Origin: JAWXTK01 sp044433645
GTDB lineage: Bacteria; Bacteroidota; Bacteroidia; Bacteroidales; Rikenellaceae
DNA length: 64,000 nucleotides
Reading direction: 5' to 3'
Assembly: GCA_044433645.1 (NCBI GenBank)
Contig: JAWXTK010000006.1
Location: forward strand, 1 to 64,000
Positions 26,844 to 35,841 of this stretch are shown here, piece by piece. The notes under the pieces are model-generated. The model searched no databases. It was not told the DNA's origin and saw only the letters and a program-made list of their open reading frames with translations. The position numbers and the translations under genes are program-made. How positions within the stretch are numbered: position 1 is the first letter of the stretch; every line of letters starts with the position of its first letter.

Positions 26844-28793
26844 TTAGTTTTTAGTTTTAGCTGCTTCTAGCTCTTCTTTGACAAGATTATTTACGTAAGT
26901 TTCAAATTCTTCGATGCTCATCGATCCTTTGTCACCCTCGCCTTGAACTCTCAAAGATACTGCGTTGTTTTCCATTTCTTTTTCTCCAACTATAAGCAAG
27001 AAAGGTATGCGTTTAAGCTCGTTATCACGAATTTTACGTCCTATTTTCTCGTTACGGTCGTCTACTTGGCTGCGAATATCGTGATTATTTAGATAAAATG
27101 AAACTTTTTGAGCATATTCATTGAATTTTTCGCTAATTGGCAGAATAACAACCTGATCTGGCGCTAACCAAAGTGGGAATTTACCTCCTGTGTGCTCCAA
27201 TAATACTGCCACAAATCTCTCCATAGAGCCAAAAGGCGCACGGTGTATCATAATTGGACGGTGAAGTTTGTCGTCTGCACCTTTGTAAGTCAAATCAAAA
27301 CGCTCTGGTAAGTTGTAATCCACCTGAATAGTACCTAATTGCCATTTACGACCTATGGCATCTCTAACCATAAAATCTAGTTTAGGACCATAAAATGCTG
27401 CCTCGCCATATTCAACCACGGTTTTAAGACCTTTAGCTGCACTAGCTTCTATGATAGCGCTTTCGGCTTTTTCCCAGTTTTCGTCTGTACCTATATATTT
27501 TTCGGTATTATTTGGATCACGAAGTGAAATTTGAGCTGTGAACTCATTAAAGCTCAAAGTATTGAAAATGTAAAGTACAATATCAATAACTTTCATGAAC
27601 TCATCTTTAAGTTGGTCTGGACGAACAAAAAGATGGGCATCATCTTGAGTAAATCCTCTCACACGAGTTAAACCATGTAGCTCGCCACTTTGCTCATAAC
27701 GATATACAGTTCCAAATTCTGCAAAACGAATAGGAAGATCTTTATAAGAGCGAGGTTTGAATTTGTAAATCTCGCAGTGGTGAGGGCAGTTCATAGGTTT
27801 TAGCAAGAATTCCTCGTCCTCAGCTGGTGTGTGAATAGGTTGGAAAGAATCCTTACCATATTTAGCGTAGTGACCCGAAGTCACATACAAATCTTTCATG
27901 CCGATGTGAGGAGTGATAACTTGCTCATAACCCTGTGCTTTTTGAGTTTGGCGCAAGAAATTCTCCAATCTTTCGCGCAAGGCAGCACCCTTAGGCAACC
28001 ACAAAGGTAGACCTTGGCCAACGCGTGGTGAGAAGTGGAAAAGCTCCAATTCCTTACCCAATTTACGGTGATCACGTTTTTTAGCTTCCTCAAGTATTGC
28101 TAGGTATTCATCTAGCATAGATTTTTTAGGGAAGGTGATACCATAAATACGAGTTAACATTTTATTGTTTTCGTTGCCTCTCCAGTAAGCTCCAGCTATA
28201 GAAGTTAGTTTAATAGCTTTGATAGGTGCTGTATTTATAAGGTGAGGTCCACGACATAGGTCGGTGAATGCTCCGTTTGTGTAGAAAGTGATAGTGCCGT
28301 CCTCAAGATCTGAGATAAGCTCACATTTATACTCATCGCCTTTGTCGGTGTAAGTTTTTAGAGCTTCGGCTTTAGTTACATCCTCACGGATAATTTCTTC
28401 TTTTGTGCGAGCTAGTTCTTCCATTTTTTTCTCTATGGAAACTAGGTCTGCCTCGGTGATAGGTTTTGGTAGATCTACGTCGTAGTAGAAACCATTTTCT
28501 ATGCTAGGGCCTATACCAAACTTGATGCCTGGGTAAAGTGCCTGCAAAGCCTCGGCCAAAAGGTGAGAAGAAGTGTGCCAAAAAGTTTGTTTAGCTTCTT
28601 GGTCGTCCCATTTGTGTAATTTAATGTTGGCATCAGCGCAGATAGGCTCTTTCAGGCCTACAACTTTGTCGTTGACGCTAGCAGCTAGCACATCTTGAGC
28701 TAGACGAGAACTGATTGACGATGCAATCTCTAGTGCTGTAACACCTGTGGCATACTCACGAATGCTGCCATCAGGAAAAGTAATTTTTATCAT
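26844..28793 (-). CDS. thrS: Threonyl-tRNA synthetase
   Basis: 649 residues, class II synthetase. Domains: TGS (residues 1-60), the editing/SAD domain with HTSSHLLAEALQ (zinc-like HxxxH) and the later HLINT, catalytic core with GLPLWLPKGAALRERLE (motif 1) and RFAEFGTVYRYEQSGELHGLTRVRGFTQDDAH split across motif 2, Cys/His zinc ligands (PMNCPHHCEIYK), and the anticodon-binding domain from about 545. Upstream of infC by 39 bases. Confidence 0.97.
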   Translation of the reverse strand: MIKITFPDGSIREYATGVTALEIASSISSRLAQDVLAASVNDKVVGLKEPICADANIKLHKWDDQEAKQTFWHTSSHLLAEALQALYPGIKFGIGPSIENGFYYDVDLPKPITEADLVSIEKKMEELARTKEEIIREDVTKAEALKTYTDKGDEYKCELISDLEDGTITFYTNGAFTDLCRGPHLINTAPIKAIKLTSIAGAYWRGNENNKMLTRIYGITFPKKSMLDEYLAILEEAKKRDHRKLGKELELFHFSPRVGQGLPLWLPKGAALRERLENFLRQTQKAQGYEQVITPHIGMKDLYVTSGHYAKYGKDSFQPIHTPAEDEEFLLKPMNCPHHCEIYKFKPRSYKDLPIRFAEFGTVYRYEQSGELHGLTRVRGFTQDDAHLFVRPDQLKDEFMKVIDIVLYIFNTLSFNEFTAQISLRDPNNTEKYIGTDENWEKAESAIIEASAAKGLKTVVEYGEAAFYGPKLDFMVRDAIGRKWQLGTIQVDYNLPERFDLTYKGADDKLHRPIMIHRAPFGSMERFVAVLLEHTGGKFPLWLAPDQVVILPISEKFNEYAQKVSFYLNNHDIRSQVDDRNEKIGRKIRDNELKRIPFLLIVGEKEMENNAVSLRVQGEGDKGSMSIEEFETYVNNLVKEELEAAKTKN

Positions 28794-28823
28794 TGTCTTT
28801 TTATCTAAAAAAGTTGTTTATGT

Positions 28824-29915
28824 CTATGCTTCGGGGCTTTCTGGTAGGTCTTTCACCGACACATCAGCTCCTTTTTCTCTCTCGTATTTACGAAGAGGTC
28901 TTGCGCTTATTTGCTTGTAGTTTTTTCTGCTACGGTAAATATCTATTGCTGAGTAAATCGCAGCTCTCATAGAGCTAGGGTCAGCTACATCTTTGCCTGC
29001 GATATCATAGGCCACGCCATGATCGGGGCTGGTGCGTATATATGCTAAATTGGCCGAGAAATTAACACCATCAGGCGATAAAGCCTTAAACGGAGCAAGT
29101 CCTTGGTCGTGATAAATAGCTAGGATACCATCGTAATTTTTGTAGCTAGCAGCAGCAAAAAATCCGTCAGCTGGGAAAGGCCCAAAAGCCAAGACTTTGT
29201 TGGCGATAGCCTCATTGATAGCTGGCGTGATAATCTCATTTTCCTCTGTGCCTAACATACCTCCGTCACCTGCGTGAGGGTTAAGTGCAAACACTGCTAT
29301 GCGTGGTTTTACGATAGAAAAATCTTGTTTTAAAGTTTTTTCTAGTTGGTATATTTTCTCAACTATTTTTTGTTTGGTTACACCCTCAATTACCTTTGTG
29401 ATAGGGGTGTGAATAGTCACTAAACCTACTTTAAGTAGCTCACTGCACATTATCATAATGGGCTCGCCACTAAAAGCGTCGGCCAAAAATTCTGTGTGAC
29501 CAGTGAAGTTAAACGACTCTGATTGCACGTTTTCTTTGCTGATAGGTGCTGTGACAAGTACGTCGATTGCGCCCTCTTTTAAATCTTTCACAGCTGCGTT
29601 AAGTGCGTCAACGGCTGCTTTGCCTGCTGTTTTTGTAGATTTGCCAGGTTCGGCTTTAAGGTCTTGGTTTACGCAATTAATCAGGCAAGGTTTTTTTCCA
29701 GGCCTAGCCTCGCGCGCTGAGGACACTAAGTTGAAGCTGAAATTTTCTGCTCCAGCTATGCCTGCTTTGTATTCTTGTGCTATGCGCGATGAACCGTACA
29801 CAATAGGCGTACATAGCTCACACATGCGATTATCAAGTAAAGTTTTAATGATTACCTCATAACCCACACCGTTAATATCTCCGTGGGTGATGCCCACTTT
29901 TATCTTTTCACTCAT
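28824..29915 (-). CDS. pdxA: 4-hydroxythreonine-4-phosphate dehydrogenase
   Basis: 363 residues. Oxidises 4-phosphohydroxy-L-threonine in the DXP-dependent pyridoxal-phosphate route. Signature GITHGDINGVGYEVIIKTL near 8-26, FTGHTEFLAD with metal His near 140, LNPHAGDGGMLGTEE near 215-229, and the final metal His in IYHDQGLAPFKAL. 30 bases upstream of thrS on the same strand; pdxJ is not in the window. Confidence 0.95.
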   Translation of the reverse strand: MSEKIKVGITHGDINGVGYEVIIKTLLDNRMCELCTPIVYGSSRIAQEYKAGIAGAENFSFNLVSSAREARPGKKPCLINCVNQDLKAEPGKSTKTAGKAAVDALNAAVKDLKEGAIDVLVTAPISKENVQSESFNFTGHTEFLADAFSGEPIMIMCSELLKVGLVTIHTPITKVIEGVTKQKIVEKIYQLEKTLKQDFSIVKPRIAVFALNPHAGDGGMLGTEENEIITPAINEAIANKVLAFGPFPADGFFAAASYKNYDGILAIYHDQGLAPFKALSPDGVNFSANLAYIRTSPDHGVAYDIAGKDVADPSSMRAAIYSAIDIYRSRKNYKQISARPLRKYEREKGADVSVKDLPESPEA

Positions 29916-29992
29916 AAATTTTGCTTATATAACGCGCAAATATAAATATTTTTCTTTAAATATAAGTATATCAAAGCGTTTTTATTTGATTT

Positions 29993-30715
29993 TTAAACTC
30001 TGCGCCTAAATTCTGAGCATACTATCGAAGTTGCCGTAGCTACATTCAAAGACTCGCTGCTAGGGGAGTTTTTAGGGTAGGGAGGGATGTAGAGTTTGCT
30101 GCTGATTTTAGCCTCTATCACCTCAGAAATACCACGCCCTTCGTTACCCATAACTATCACACCATTAGCGCTTAAGCTGTGGTTGTAGATGTTATCGCCC
30201 TCAAGAAAAGTGCCGTAAATAGGAGATGTGATTTTTGAGAGCGCCTCCTCTAGGTTGGTGTAGTGAACTCTAACCCTTAAAATTGCTCCCATACTGGCCT
30301 GAACAACCTTAGGATTGTAGCAATCTGCGCTTAAGTGTGAGCACAAAATATCCTTGATGCCAAACCAGTCGGCAATGCGAATAATTGTACCTAAATTACC
30401 TGGATCTTGCACGTTGTCGAGCGCTAAAATTAGGGAATTATTTAGCTCGTCAAAGTTAAGTTTATAGCTTGGAATTTTTACTACTGCAAGGCAGTCTGTT
30501 GGAGTTTTTAGTTGGCTGATACGCGCCATTTCTTTTGGCGAAACATGCTCATTATCAGCGTCTTGCTGAGTTGTATAGATGTTTTCTATCTCAAAATCTG
30601 AATCCTTTACTTCGCTTATTATTTTGTGACCTTCTAGGGTGAATAAACCATGCTCTAGACGAGATTTTTTCTCGCCCAGAGACTTGATTTTTGTTATGTC
30701 GGCTTTTGTTAACAT
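29993..30715 (-). CDS. SpoU/TrmH-family RNA 2'-O-methyltransferase
   Basis: 240 residues, SPOUT fold. N-terminal substrate-binding domain (KIKSLGEKKSRLEHGLFTLEGHKII), then motif 1 ALDNVQDPGNLGTIIRIADWFG near 112-133, motif 2 IVMGNEGRGIS and motif 3 SLNVATATSIVCSEF near the C-terminus, all intact for AdoMet binding. Target is probably 23S rRNA (RlmB-like) or tRNA; not distinguishable here. A TATATTTG -7 box lies at 30737-30730 on this strand. Confidence 0.92.
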   Translation of the reverse strand: MLTKADITKIKSLGEKKSRLEHGLFTLEGHKIISEVKDSDFEIENIYTTQQDADNEHVSPKEMARISQLKTPTDCLAVVKIPSYKLNFDELNNSLILALDNVQDPGNLGTIIRIADWFGIKDILCSHLSADCYNPKVVQASMGAILRVRVHYTNLEEALSKITSPIYGTFLEGDNIYNHSLSANGVIVMGNEGRGISEVIEAKISSKLYIPPYPKNSPSSESLNVATATSIVCSEFRRRV

Positions 30716-30744
30716 TTTTTATTTTTTTGCAAATATAGCATGAC

Positions 30745-30761
30745 ACGACTAGTCTAGTCGT
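30745..30761. terminator. Palindrome directly after the small secreted protein
   Basis: ACGACTAGTCTAGTCGT, a perfect 17-base palindrome with a single central base, ends one base before the stop codon of the 145-aa gene. It has no T run, so it is a weak terminator candidate or protein-binding site; the methyltransferase promoter follows. Confidence 0.4.
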
Positions 30762-30762
30762 A

Positions 30763-31200
30763 CTAGTTGCATTTCTCGCCCTCGTAGACAGCCATTTTTG
30801 AGCCTGCATCAAAGGTTACGCTTATAGTATTTTTATCTGTCTGAGCATAGAAATTCCTAAGGCGTGTATTGCCAAAAGGCTCACCATTAGCTGTGGGCTT
30901 GCCCGTTGTCTCTTGCTCAAAAAGATATTCGCCCTTGTCGTCTTTAGTAAAAGGTATGTTAGAGAAATCTATTGTAAGACCCACAGGCATACCAGGGCCA
31001 AATTGCATACCCACAGTCGAAAATTTAGCTTTAGAAGTGGCTAAATCTAAAGTAATATTAAACTTAACTTCCATAACCTCAAAACTAGTCTCCTCGCTAT
31101 AAACCGAGAAAGTGCCTTTGTAATTCAAGGTCTCAGCGCTAGAAGTAAGCACTGCAAAAACAGCTATAAGCGACAAAAAAAACACCTTTACTACTCTCAT
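30763..31200 (-). CDS. Small secreted beta-rich protein, calycin-like
   Basis: 145 residues with signal peptide (FFLSLIAVFAVLTSSAE), no lipobox. Mature part is alternating beta strands: TLNYKGTFSVYSEETSFEVMEVKFNI..., then a MQFGPGMPVGLTIDF segment. This F-x3-MP-x-(L/I)-T-(M/I) signature recurs in the 288-aa lipoprotein of the same cluster (MFMAGMPELTMSVNI), indicating paralogues. It resembles the calycin-like beta-barrel domains annotated in Bacteroidales, but I cannot confirm the family. Last gene of the TonB cluster, 64 bases after the 411-aa lipoprotein. Confidence 0.65.
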   Translation of the reverse strand: MRVVKVFFLSLIAVFAVLTSSAETLNYKGTFSVYSEETSFEVMEVKFNITLDLATSKAKFSTVGMQFGPGMPVGLTIDFSNIPFTKDDKGEYLFEQETTGKPTANGEPFGNTRLRNFYAQTDKNTISVTFDAGSKMAVYEGEKCN

Positions 31201-31264
31201 AATTTCTTTTTTAAATTAGTTTGAGTAGTAAAGGTAATAATTTTATTATTCTTGTCCAAGAAAT

Positions 31265-32500
31265 CTATTCAAAAGTCTCAAAAGAGCAACAAAAATCGCC
31301 TGAATCGCCTATCTCAAAGCTAGCTCCGTCAACAAAATCTTGAATAAAATAAAACTCAACAGAGAACAATCCTGGGTAATATTCCTCTCCTATAATAGGC
31401 ATAACATTCTCGAAATCGCCCTCAACGGCAAAGCCCTCAGCAGTTGAGGTAAAATACAAGTTTGGCAATACCAAATCACAGCTCTCCATGCCCTCATACA
31501 ACTTAACATCCTTGAAAGTTAAAGTCACAGTATTATAACCCTCGCCTGGACTAACTATTAAATCGGTAGCAGTAACTGTTTCACTGCAATCAAAATCTCC
31601 ACTCACAGTAAACTCCGTGAACTCAGGCTCTCTGTCCGAGATAAAAATATAAGTTGTAGCACTTAGATCTATCGCCGAGGCATAGTAAAGACCTTTTTCG
31701 TCAAATACTAATTCTATGTAATCTATGGTCTTGCTTTTGTACTCAACGCCTGAGACTAGAGGATAAAAATCCTTTAATTCAGAGTGCTCTATGCGTATCC
31801 ACTGATTCTCAACTGTGTAAGATAAAGGATTAGTGCTGAATGTTATAGCACCCATACTTTCAGAGAATTTAACATCATTATAAGTAATTACAGCCAAATT
31901 ATTAACACTGTCTATGCCTATGCGCACAGAGGCTGGCGTAGTAAAAGTAGCTTCTGCATCTTGGAAATCACCCTCAAATTCATAATAGTTAGTCTCTTTG
32001 TAAGTGGCAGAATCATTATCTTCCTGAGGCTTAACAATAGTAGTGCTAGTTGTTGAGAAAGTAAAAGTCTCGGCATTAATACCATAAGTTGCGGCCGTTA
32101 AAACAAAGCTACCAGCAAGGTTTGTACCATTGAGCGCGAAGTCAAAATCCGAGAACGACACCTCAGTTTGATAGTCCATACCCATAAACGTAGCTGAGAT
32201 AATCCCTGTTTGGTAAATAGCAGTAGACGTGCAACTTACCTCATAGAAATCAACATTTAAATCCAAACCCATTAAACTTAGGTTATTAAGATTGATGTCT
32301 GCCGACTCGCAATTTTCGTCAAAAATAACAGTTACGACAACACCTTCAATATCATTATCTAAATAATCAGAACTAAGATTTCCGGTGAAAGTCACCGTTG
32401 AGCCTGCAAGCGTTTGGGTGGTCTGCTCATCTAGTTTATCACACGAAGTGACAAAGGCCAGAGCTAAGAGAGAAAATAGAATAAATTTAAGATTTTTCAT
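31265..32500 (-). CDS. Lipoprotein with tandem beta-rich (calycin-like) domains
   Basis: 411 residues with a lipobox (ALAFVTSC, Cys near 20). Three successive beta-rich segments of about 120 residues are suggested by recurring patterns: LAGSTVTFTGNL...LMGLDLNVDF; YYEFEGDFQDAEATF...YNDVKFSESMGAITF; FTVSGDFDCSETVTA...FKDVKLYEGMESCDLVLP. Cys-Cys near the C-terminus (GDFCCSFETFE). Acidic and Ser/Thr-rich, a surface or periplasmic binding protein by look. Downstream of the TonB receptor and a related lipoprotein; ligand unknown. Confidence 0.65.
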   Translation of the reverse strand: MKNLKFILFSLLALAFVTSCDKLDEQTTQTLAGSTVTFTGNLSSDYLDNDIEGVVVTVIFDENCESADINLNNLSLMGLDLNVDFYEVSCTSTAIYQTGIISATFMGMDYQTEVSFSDFDFALNGTNLAGSFVLTAATYGINAETFTFSTTSTTIVKPQEDNDSATYKETNYYEFEGDFQDAEATFTTPASVRIGIDSVNNLAVITYNDVKFSESMGAITFSTNPLSYTVENQWIRIEHSELKDFYPLVSGVEYKSKTIDYIELVFDEKGLYYASAIDLSATTYIFISDREPEFTEFTVSGDFDCSETVTATDLIVSPGEGYNTVTLTFKDVKLYEGMESCDLVLPNLYFTSTAEGFAVEGDFENVMPIIGEEYYPGLFSVEFYFIQDFVDGASFEIGDSGDFCCSFETFE

Positions 32501-32597
32501 ATTGAACGGGTTTTGGTTAAAAAAATATCTTTGTCTTTAAGCGCAGAACAACGCCTAAAAACAAAGATATTAAAAATTGGGTTAATTAAAAAATCGC

Positions 32598-33464
32598 CTA
32601 GCTTAGTTCTGTCGTAAAGTTGTAAACATTTGCATTATTAAGAGTGAAAGTACCTGTCATTGAGCGACGATAACGATAGCTGAAAGTAAACGAGAGGCTA
32701 GTCACATCGCCATAAGAGCTTAAATCTTCATCAGAGACTGGAGTAATAGCATCAGTTATAGTTGCAGTAAATTCACCTGTTGCATCATAAGTGCAAGGAA
32801 CGCCTGGGATAGTCATATCAATATAATCAGGCATAAAGCTAATGAACTTAAATTGTTTGAAAATTAAGTCTACCTTAGTGTTATCTGAATTTGGGATAGC
32901 AACTACGTCAATTCCTTGACCATAAGGGTAATATACATTATTGTTGCTAAAATATCCTAAGAACGTATAACTATCATCTGTTGTAATACTTGAAGTGCTA
33001 GCATACTCAAAAGAATAAGTAGGGTTACCAGTAACCATATAAGTAGTAATATCAAAGCTACTAATGATGTCTGTTGCAGTAAATACAAACTCAAGGTTAC
33101 TGAAAACTGCATAAGCTGATGCATCTGCACCATTCATTGTAGGTGCTAGGGTGTCTGGGCAAATAAAAGAGTAAGAACCTGTGTAATTTTCTACGATCAT
33201 AGAATCTGCGATATTAACACTCATAGTAAGCTCTGGCATACCAGCCATAAACATAACTGACTCAAAAGTAACATCTATGCTACCGTCAGAGAGAAAATCT
33301 AAACCTATAACTTGATTTTCTTTAGTGTAGTCATAACTATTTGCACCCTCTAAATCTTGGGTGAATGTGTACTGATAAGGTGAACTTGGTGTTACTTCTG
33401 ATTTCTCGCATGAAAATGCAACTGCTGACAATAAAGCCAAAAATGCTAATCTAAATTTTTTCAT
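32598..33464 (-). CDS. Lipoprotein, TonB-receptor partner, tandem beta-rich domains
   Basis: 288 residues, lipobox LLSAVAFSC with Cys near 19. Two beta-rich halves share a pattern: VTFESVMFMAGMPELTMSVNI near 60-80 and FKQFKFISFMPDYIDMTIPG near 200-220. The same pattern is found in the downstream 145- and 411-residue proteins. It starts 14 bases after the TonB receptor stop, so it is almost certainly co-transcribed. Predicted to capture a ligand for the receptor; not SusD-like (too short and beta-rich rather than helical TPR). Confidence 0.65.
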   Translation of the reverse strand: MKKFRLAFLALLSAVAFSCEKSEVTPSSPYQYTFTQDLEGANSYDYTKENQVIGLDFLSDGSIDVTFESVMFMAGMPELTMSVNIADSMIVENYTGSYSFICPDTLAPTMNGADASAYAVFSNLEFVFTATDIISSFDITTYMVTGNPTYSFEYASTSSITTDDSYTFLGYFSNNNVYYPYGQGIDVVAIPNSDNTKVDLIFKQFKFISFMPDYIDMTIPGVPCTYDATGEFTATITDAITPVSDEDLSSYGDVTSLSFTFSYRYRRSMTGTFTLNNANVYNFTTELS

Positions 33465-33478
33465 TTTTTTTGTGTTTT

Positions 33479-35698
33479 TTATAATTTAATATTGATTGAA
33501 ATTCCTGCTGAAACGGGATCGCCCATTTGGACAAATTTTTTATATATAGATTCAAAATAAAAAGTATTATATGAAGTGTTTAAGATATTTTTAGCCCACA
33601 CATCTACGCTATAACGACCCATGCGATAACCTATCTTGGCATCTAAGAGCGTGTAAAAAGGCTCATAAATACTATTATCCTCGCTCCAATATATTTTGCC
33701 TATACCCTTAGCTGCTAGGCCAAAAACTATGCTCTGGGTATCAGTGAGTTTCACAGTATAATCTGCTCTAAGCGATGCTGTATGCTGGGGAGCATAAGGC
33801 ACGTAATTGCCTGCATATTGAACCTCAACATCATCTCCATTATCATCTTCTATAAAATCCTTGTAATCTTTAAACTTAGCATTGGTATAGCCATAATCGG
33901 CGCTAAGATTAAAATTATTATAGCTCCACGCAGCCGACAATTCCACGCCTTGGCTTTTGGTTCGCCCAGCATTTGTCATTATCCTGCCCGTAGCATCGGC
34001 ATCGGCAAGGACAGTAAGTTGCTGATCATAACAATCTATAAAAAATACTGCTGCGCTTGCTCTTAAACCCAATTCACTCCAATAGAAATTACCCCCTAGC
34101 TCATAATTCCAGCTATACTCAGGGTCGTAGGTCATAACATCGCCCACATCATAATTACTATTACCCGTAATCTTGCTAGTTAGCTGGTCTTTTAATATGT
34201 CCGAAAATACCTGAGTATTAAATCCCCCAGCTTTGTAACCCTTAGCCACGGTGGCATAGAGTGTACCTCTATTTTTAAGCGAATAAGTAAGCGAAAGTTT
34301 AGGAATGAACTCAATAAAAGAATTTGAGATAGACTCATCATTTATAATCTCAGCAGGATTAGGGTATAAGGTTTTGCTCTCGTCTTTTAGAACCTTAGAG
34401 TACTCAGCATAAGCGTAATTTTGGTAATTTAGCGTTGCATATTCATAATCCACACGCACCTCGCCCGAGAGAGTTAGCCTATCAAAACTGTAAGACGACT
34501 TATGATAAAGCGCAGCCCCAAGCGTTGGCGTATTAAAATAACTCTCTAGCAAAAGACTATCCCTACCCCACACATAATTATATACAGGGTCATTATTTGC
34601 ATTATTAACTATAAGCTCTTGTATCCCAGTCTCTTTAAACAACACTGGCGCCTCCATTTTGTTGTACTCAAAAAACGCGAAACCACCCACTAGCCAGCTG
34701 TACCTACTCTCAGTGTTTGATTTTACTACGAAATCTTGAGTTAGTGTGTACTCATCTTGAATTTGCTCGAGCGTGAAATAATTCTCTGAGGTGAAGTCGT
34801 TATCCAAAATCATGTGGTTGTGCATCTGAGAATAGCTCGTTGCCGAGTGGATAGAAAAATTCTCATAATTTTTGCTCACCGACAGTGCATTAGTTAGTGT
34901 AAATCGCTCAAAGGAGCTAGGGTCGTTATAATCAACTCCCTCACTACCAATTAGTTTGTAAGGATAACCCCCTTGACTAAGCAGCGAGCTTGACAAAGTA
35001 TTTTGTATGTTGATATCACCTTTTTTATAATGGATTTTTCCACGCAGACCACCTTGTTTTTCCCAATCTAGTTTCTCGTCGTTGTAAAGGTTGGTGAAAT
35101 ATCCGTCGGTTTGAGAATAGTAACCTGTTACTGCATAGCCAAAGTAAGGATTGGCCTTACGGTAGTGTGATGCCCTGGCTTTCAGCGTGTTAGCCGTACC
35201 ATAGTCAAGGCCAAAGCGTGTACCCTGCCATTGCAAGGGCGAGATAGTGTAAACATTCATCACTCCCCCCATGGTATTACGACCATACATAGCACTTTGA
35301 GGGCCTCTTAGGACTTCTATACGGTCTACATCCACCATTTCAAAGTCAAAATTATCTTTATTTAGCAAAGGCACATTATCCACGTTCATGCCCATAACAG
35401 GGTGGTCTATCCTAGCGCCCAGGCCACGCACATAAACCGAGGACGTGATGCGCGAACCGTAGTCAGGCACGAACACGTTTGGTGCTAACACGGCTAGATC
35501 TTTTAGGCCTGATATAGAGTTTTTTTCTATTTCTTCTTGCGAGAATACGGAGCTGGAAACAGCCTCTTGTTTTATATTGAGACCTTGTTTTATAGAAGTT
35601 ATCTCAACAGCATCTATCTCTATTGTCTCGGCTGAGAACAATAGAGAAGGTGCTGACACACACAATAATATATAAAAAATGAGATAATTCTTTGTCAT
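33479..35698 (-). CDS. TonB-dependent outer-membrane receptor
   Basis: 739 residues with signal peptide (YILLCVSAPSLLFSAE). A candidate TonB box is TIEIDAVEITSI directly after it. The plug domain follows: VSSSVFSQEEIEKNSISGLKD, VYVRGLGAR, and VEVLRGPQSAMYGRN-type motif (IEVLRGPQSAMYGRN near 105-119). The rest is a 22-strand barrel, including ATVAKGYKAGGFN and a C-terminal ISINIKL. The length is that of siderophore/heme/cobalamin-type receptors, not SusC (about 1000). First gene of a four-gene cluster with three small beta-rich exported proteins; LuxR-type regulator lies upstream on the same strand. Confidence 0.9.
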   Translation of the reverse strand: MTKNYLIFYILLCVSAPSLLFSAETIEIDAVEITSIKQGLNIKQEAVSSSVFSQEEIEKNSISGLKDLAVLAPNVFVPDYGSRITSSVYVRGLGARIDHPVMGMNVDNVPLLNKDNFDFEMVDVDRIEVLRGPQSAMYGRNTMGGVMNVYTISPLQWQGTRFGLDYGTANTLKARASHYRKANPYFGYAVTGYYSQTDGYFTNLYNDEKLDWEKQGGLRGKIHYKKGDINIQNTLSSSLLSQGGYPYKLIGSEGVDYNDPSSFERFTLTNALSVSKNYENFSIHSATSYSQMHNHMILDNDFTSENYFTLEQIQDEYTLTQDFVVKSNTESRYSWLVGGFAFFEYNKMEAPVLFKETGIQELIVNNANNDPVYNYVWGRDSLLLESYFNTPTLGAALYHKSSYSFDRLTLSGEVRVDYEYATLNYQNYAYAEYSKVLKDESKTLYPNPAEIINDESISNSFIEFIPKLSLTYSLKNRGTLYATVAKGYKAGGFNTQVFSDILKDQLTSKITGNSNYDVGDVMTYDPEYSWNYELGGNFYWSELGLRASAAVFFIDCYDQQLTVLADADATGRIMTNAGRTKSQGVELSAAWSYNNFNLSADYGYTNAKFKDYKDFIEDDNGDDVEVQYAGNYVPYAPQHTASLRADYTVKLTDTQSIVFGLAAKGIGKIYWSEDNSIYEPFYTLLDAKIGYRMGRYSVDVWAKNILNTSYNTFYFESIYKKFVQMGDPVSAGISINIKL

Positions 35699-35841
35699 CT
35701 GTAAAATGTTAAATTTTCAGAATACAAAGAAATAGCATAAAATCGCTTTGTGCAATCCTTATTTATGAGGATATTGAGGGGATATCAGAGCGCAGCTCTG
35801 ATATAGTTTTTAGTTTCAAGTTTTTAGAAACTTAAAAACCC
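35699..35841. other. Intergenic region between LuxR regulator and TonB receptor
   Basis: Contains the hairpin ATATCAGAGC / GCTCTGATAT (about 35789-35811) and a second imperfect stem GTTTTTAGTTTC / GAAACTTAAAAAC just after the luxR stop. A degenerate promoter may precede the receptor: TTG, 21 bases, TTTCTTTG on the minus strand. No riboswitch was recognised. Confidence 0.4.

Noticed and set aside
35699..35841. Riboswitch upstream of the TonB receptor (for example cobalamin)
   Set aside because: The region is too short and lacks the conserved core; only simple hairpins are visible.
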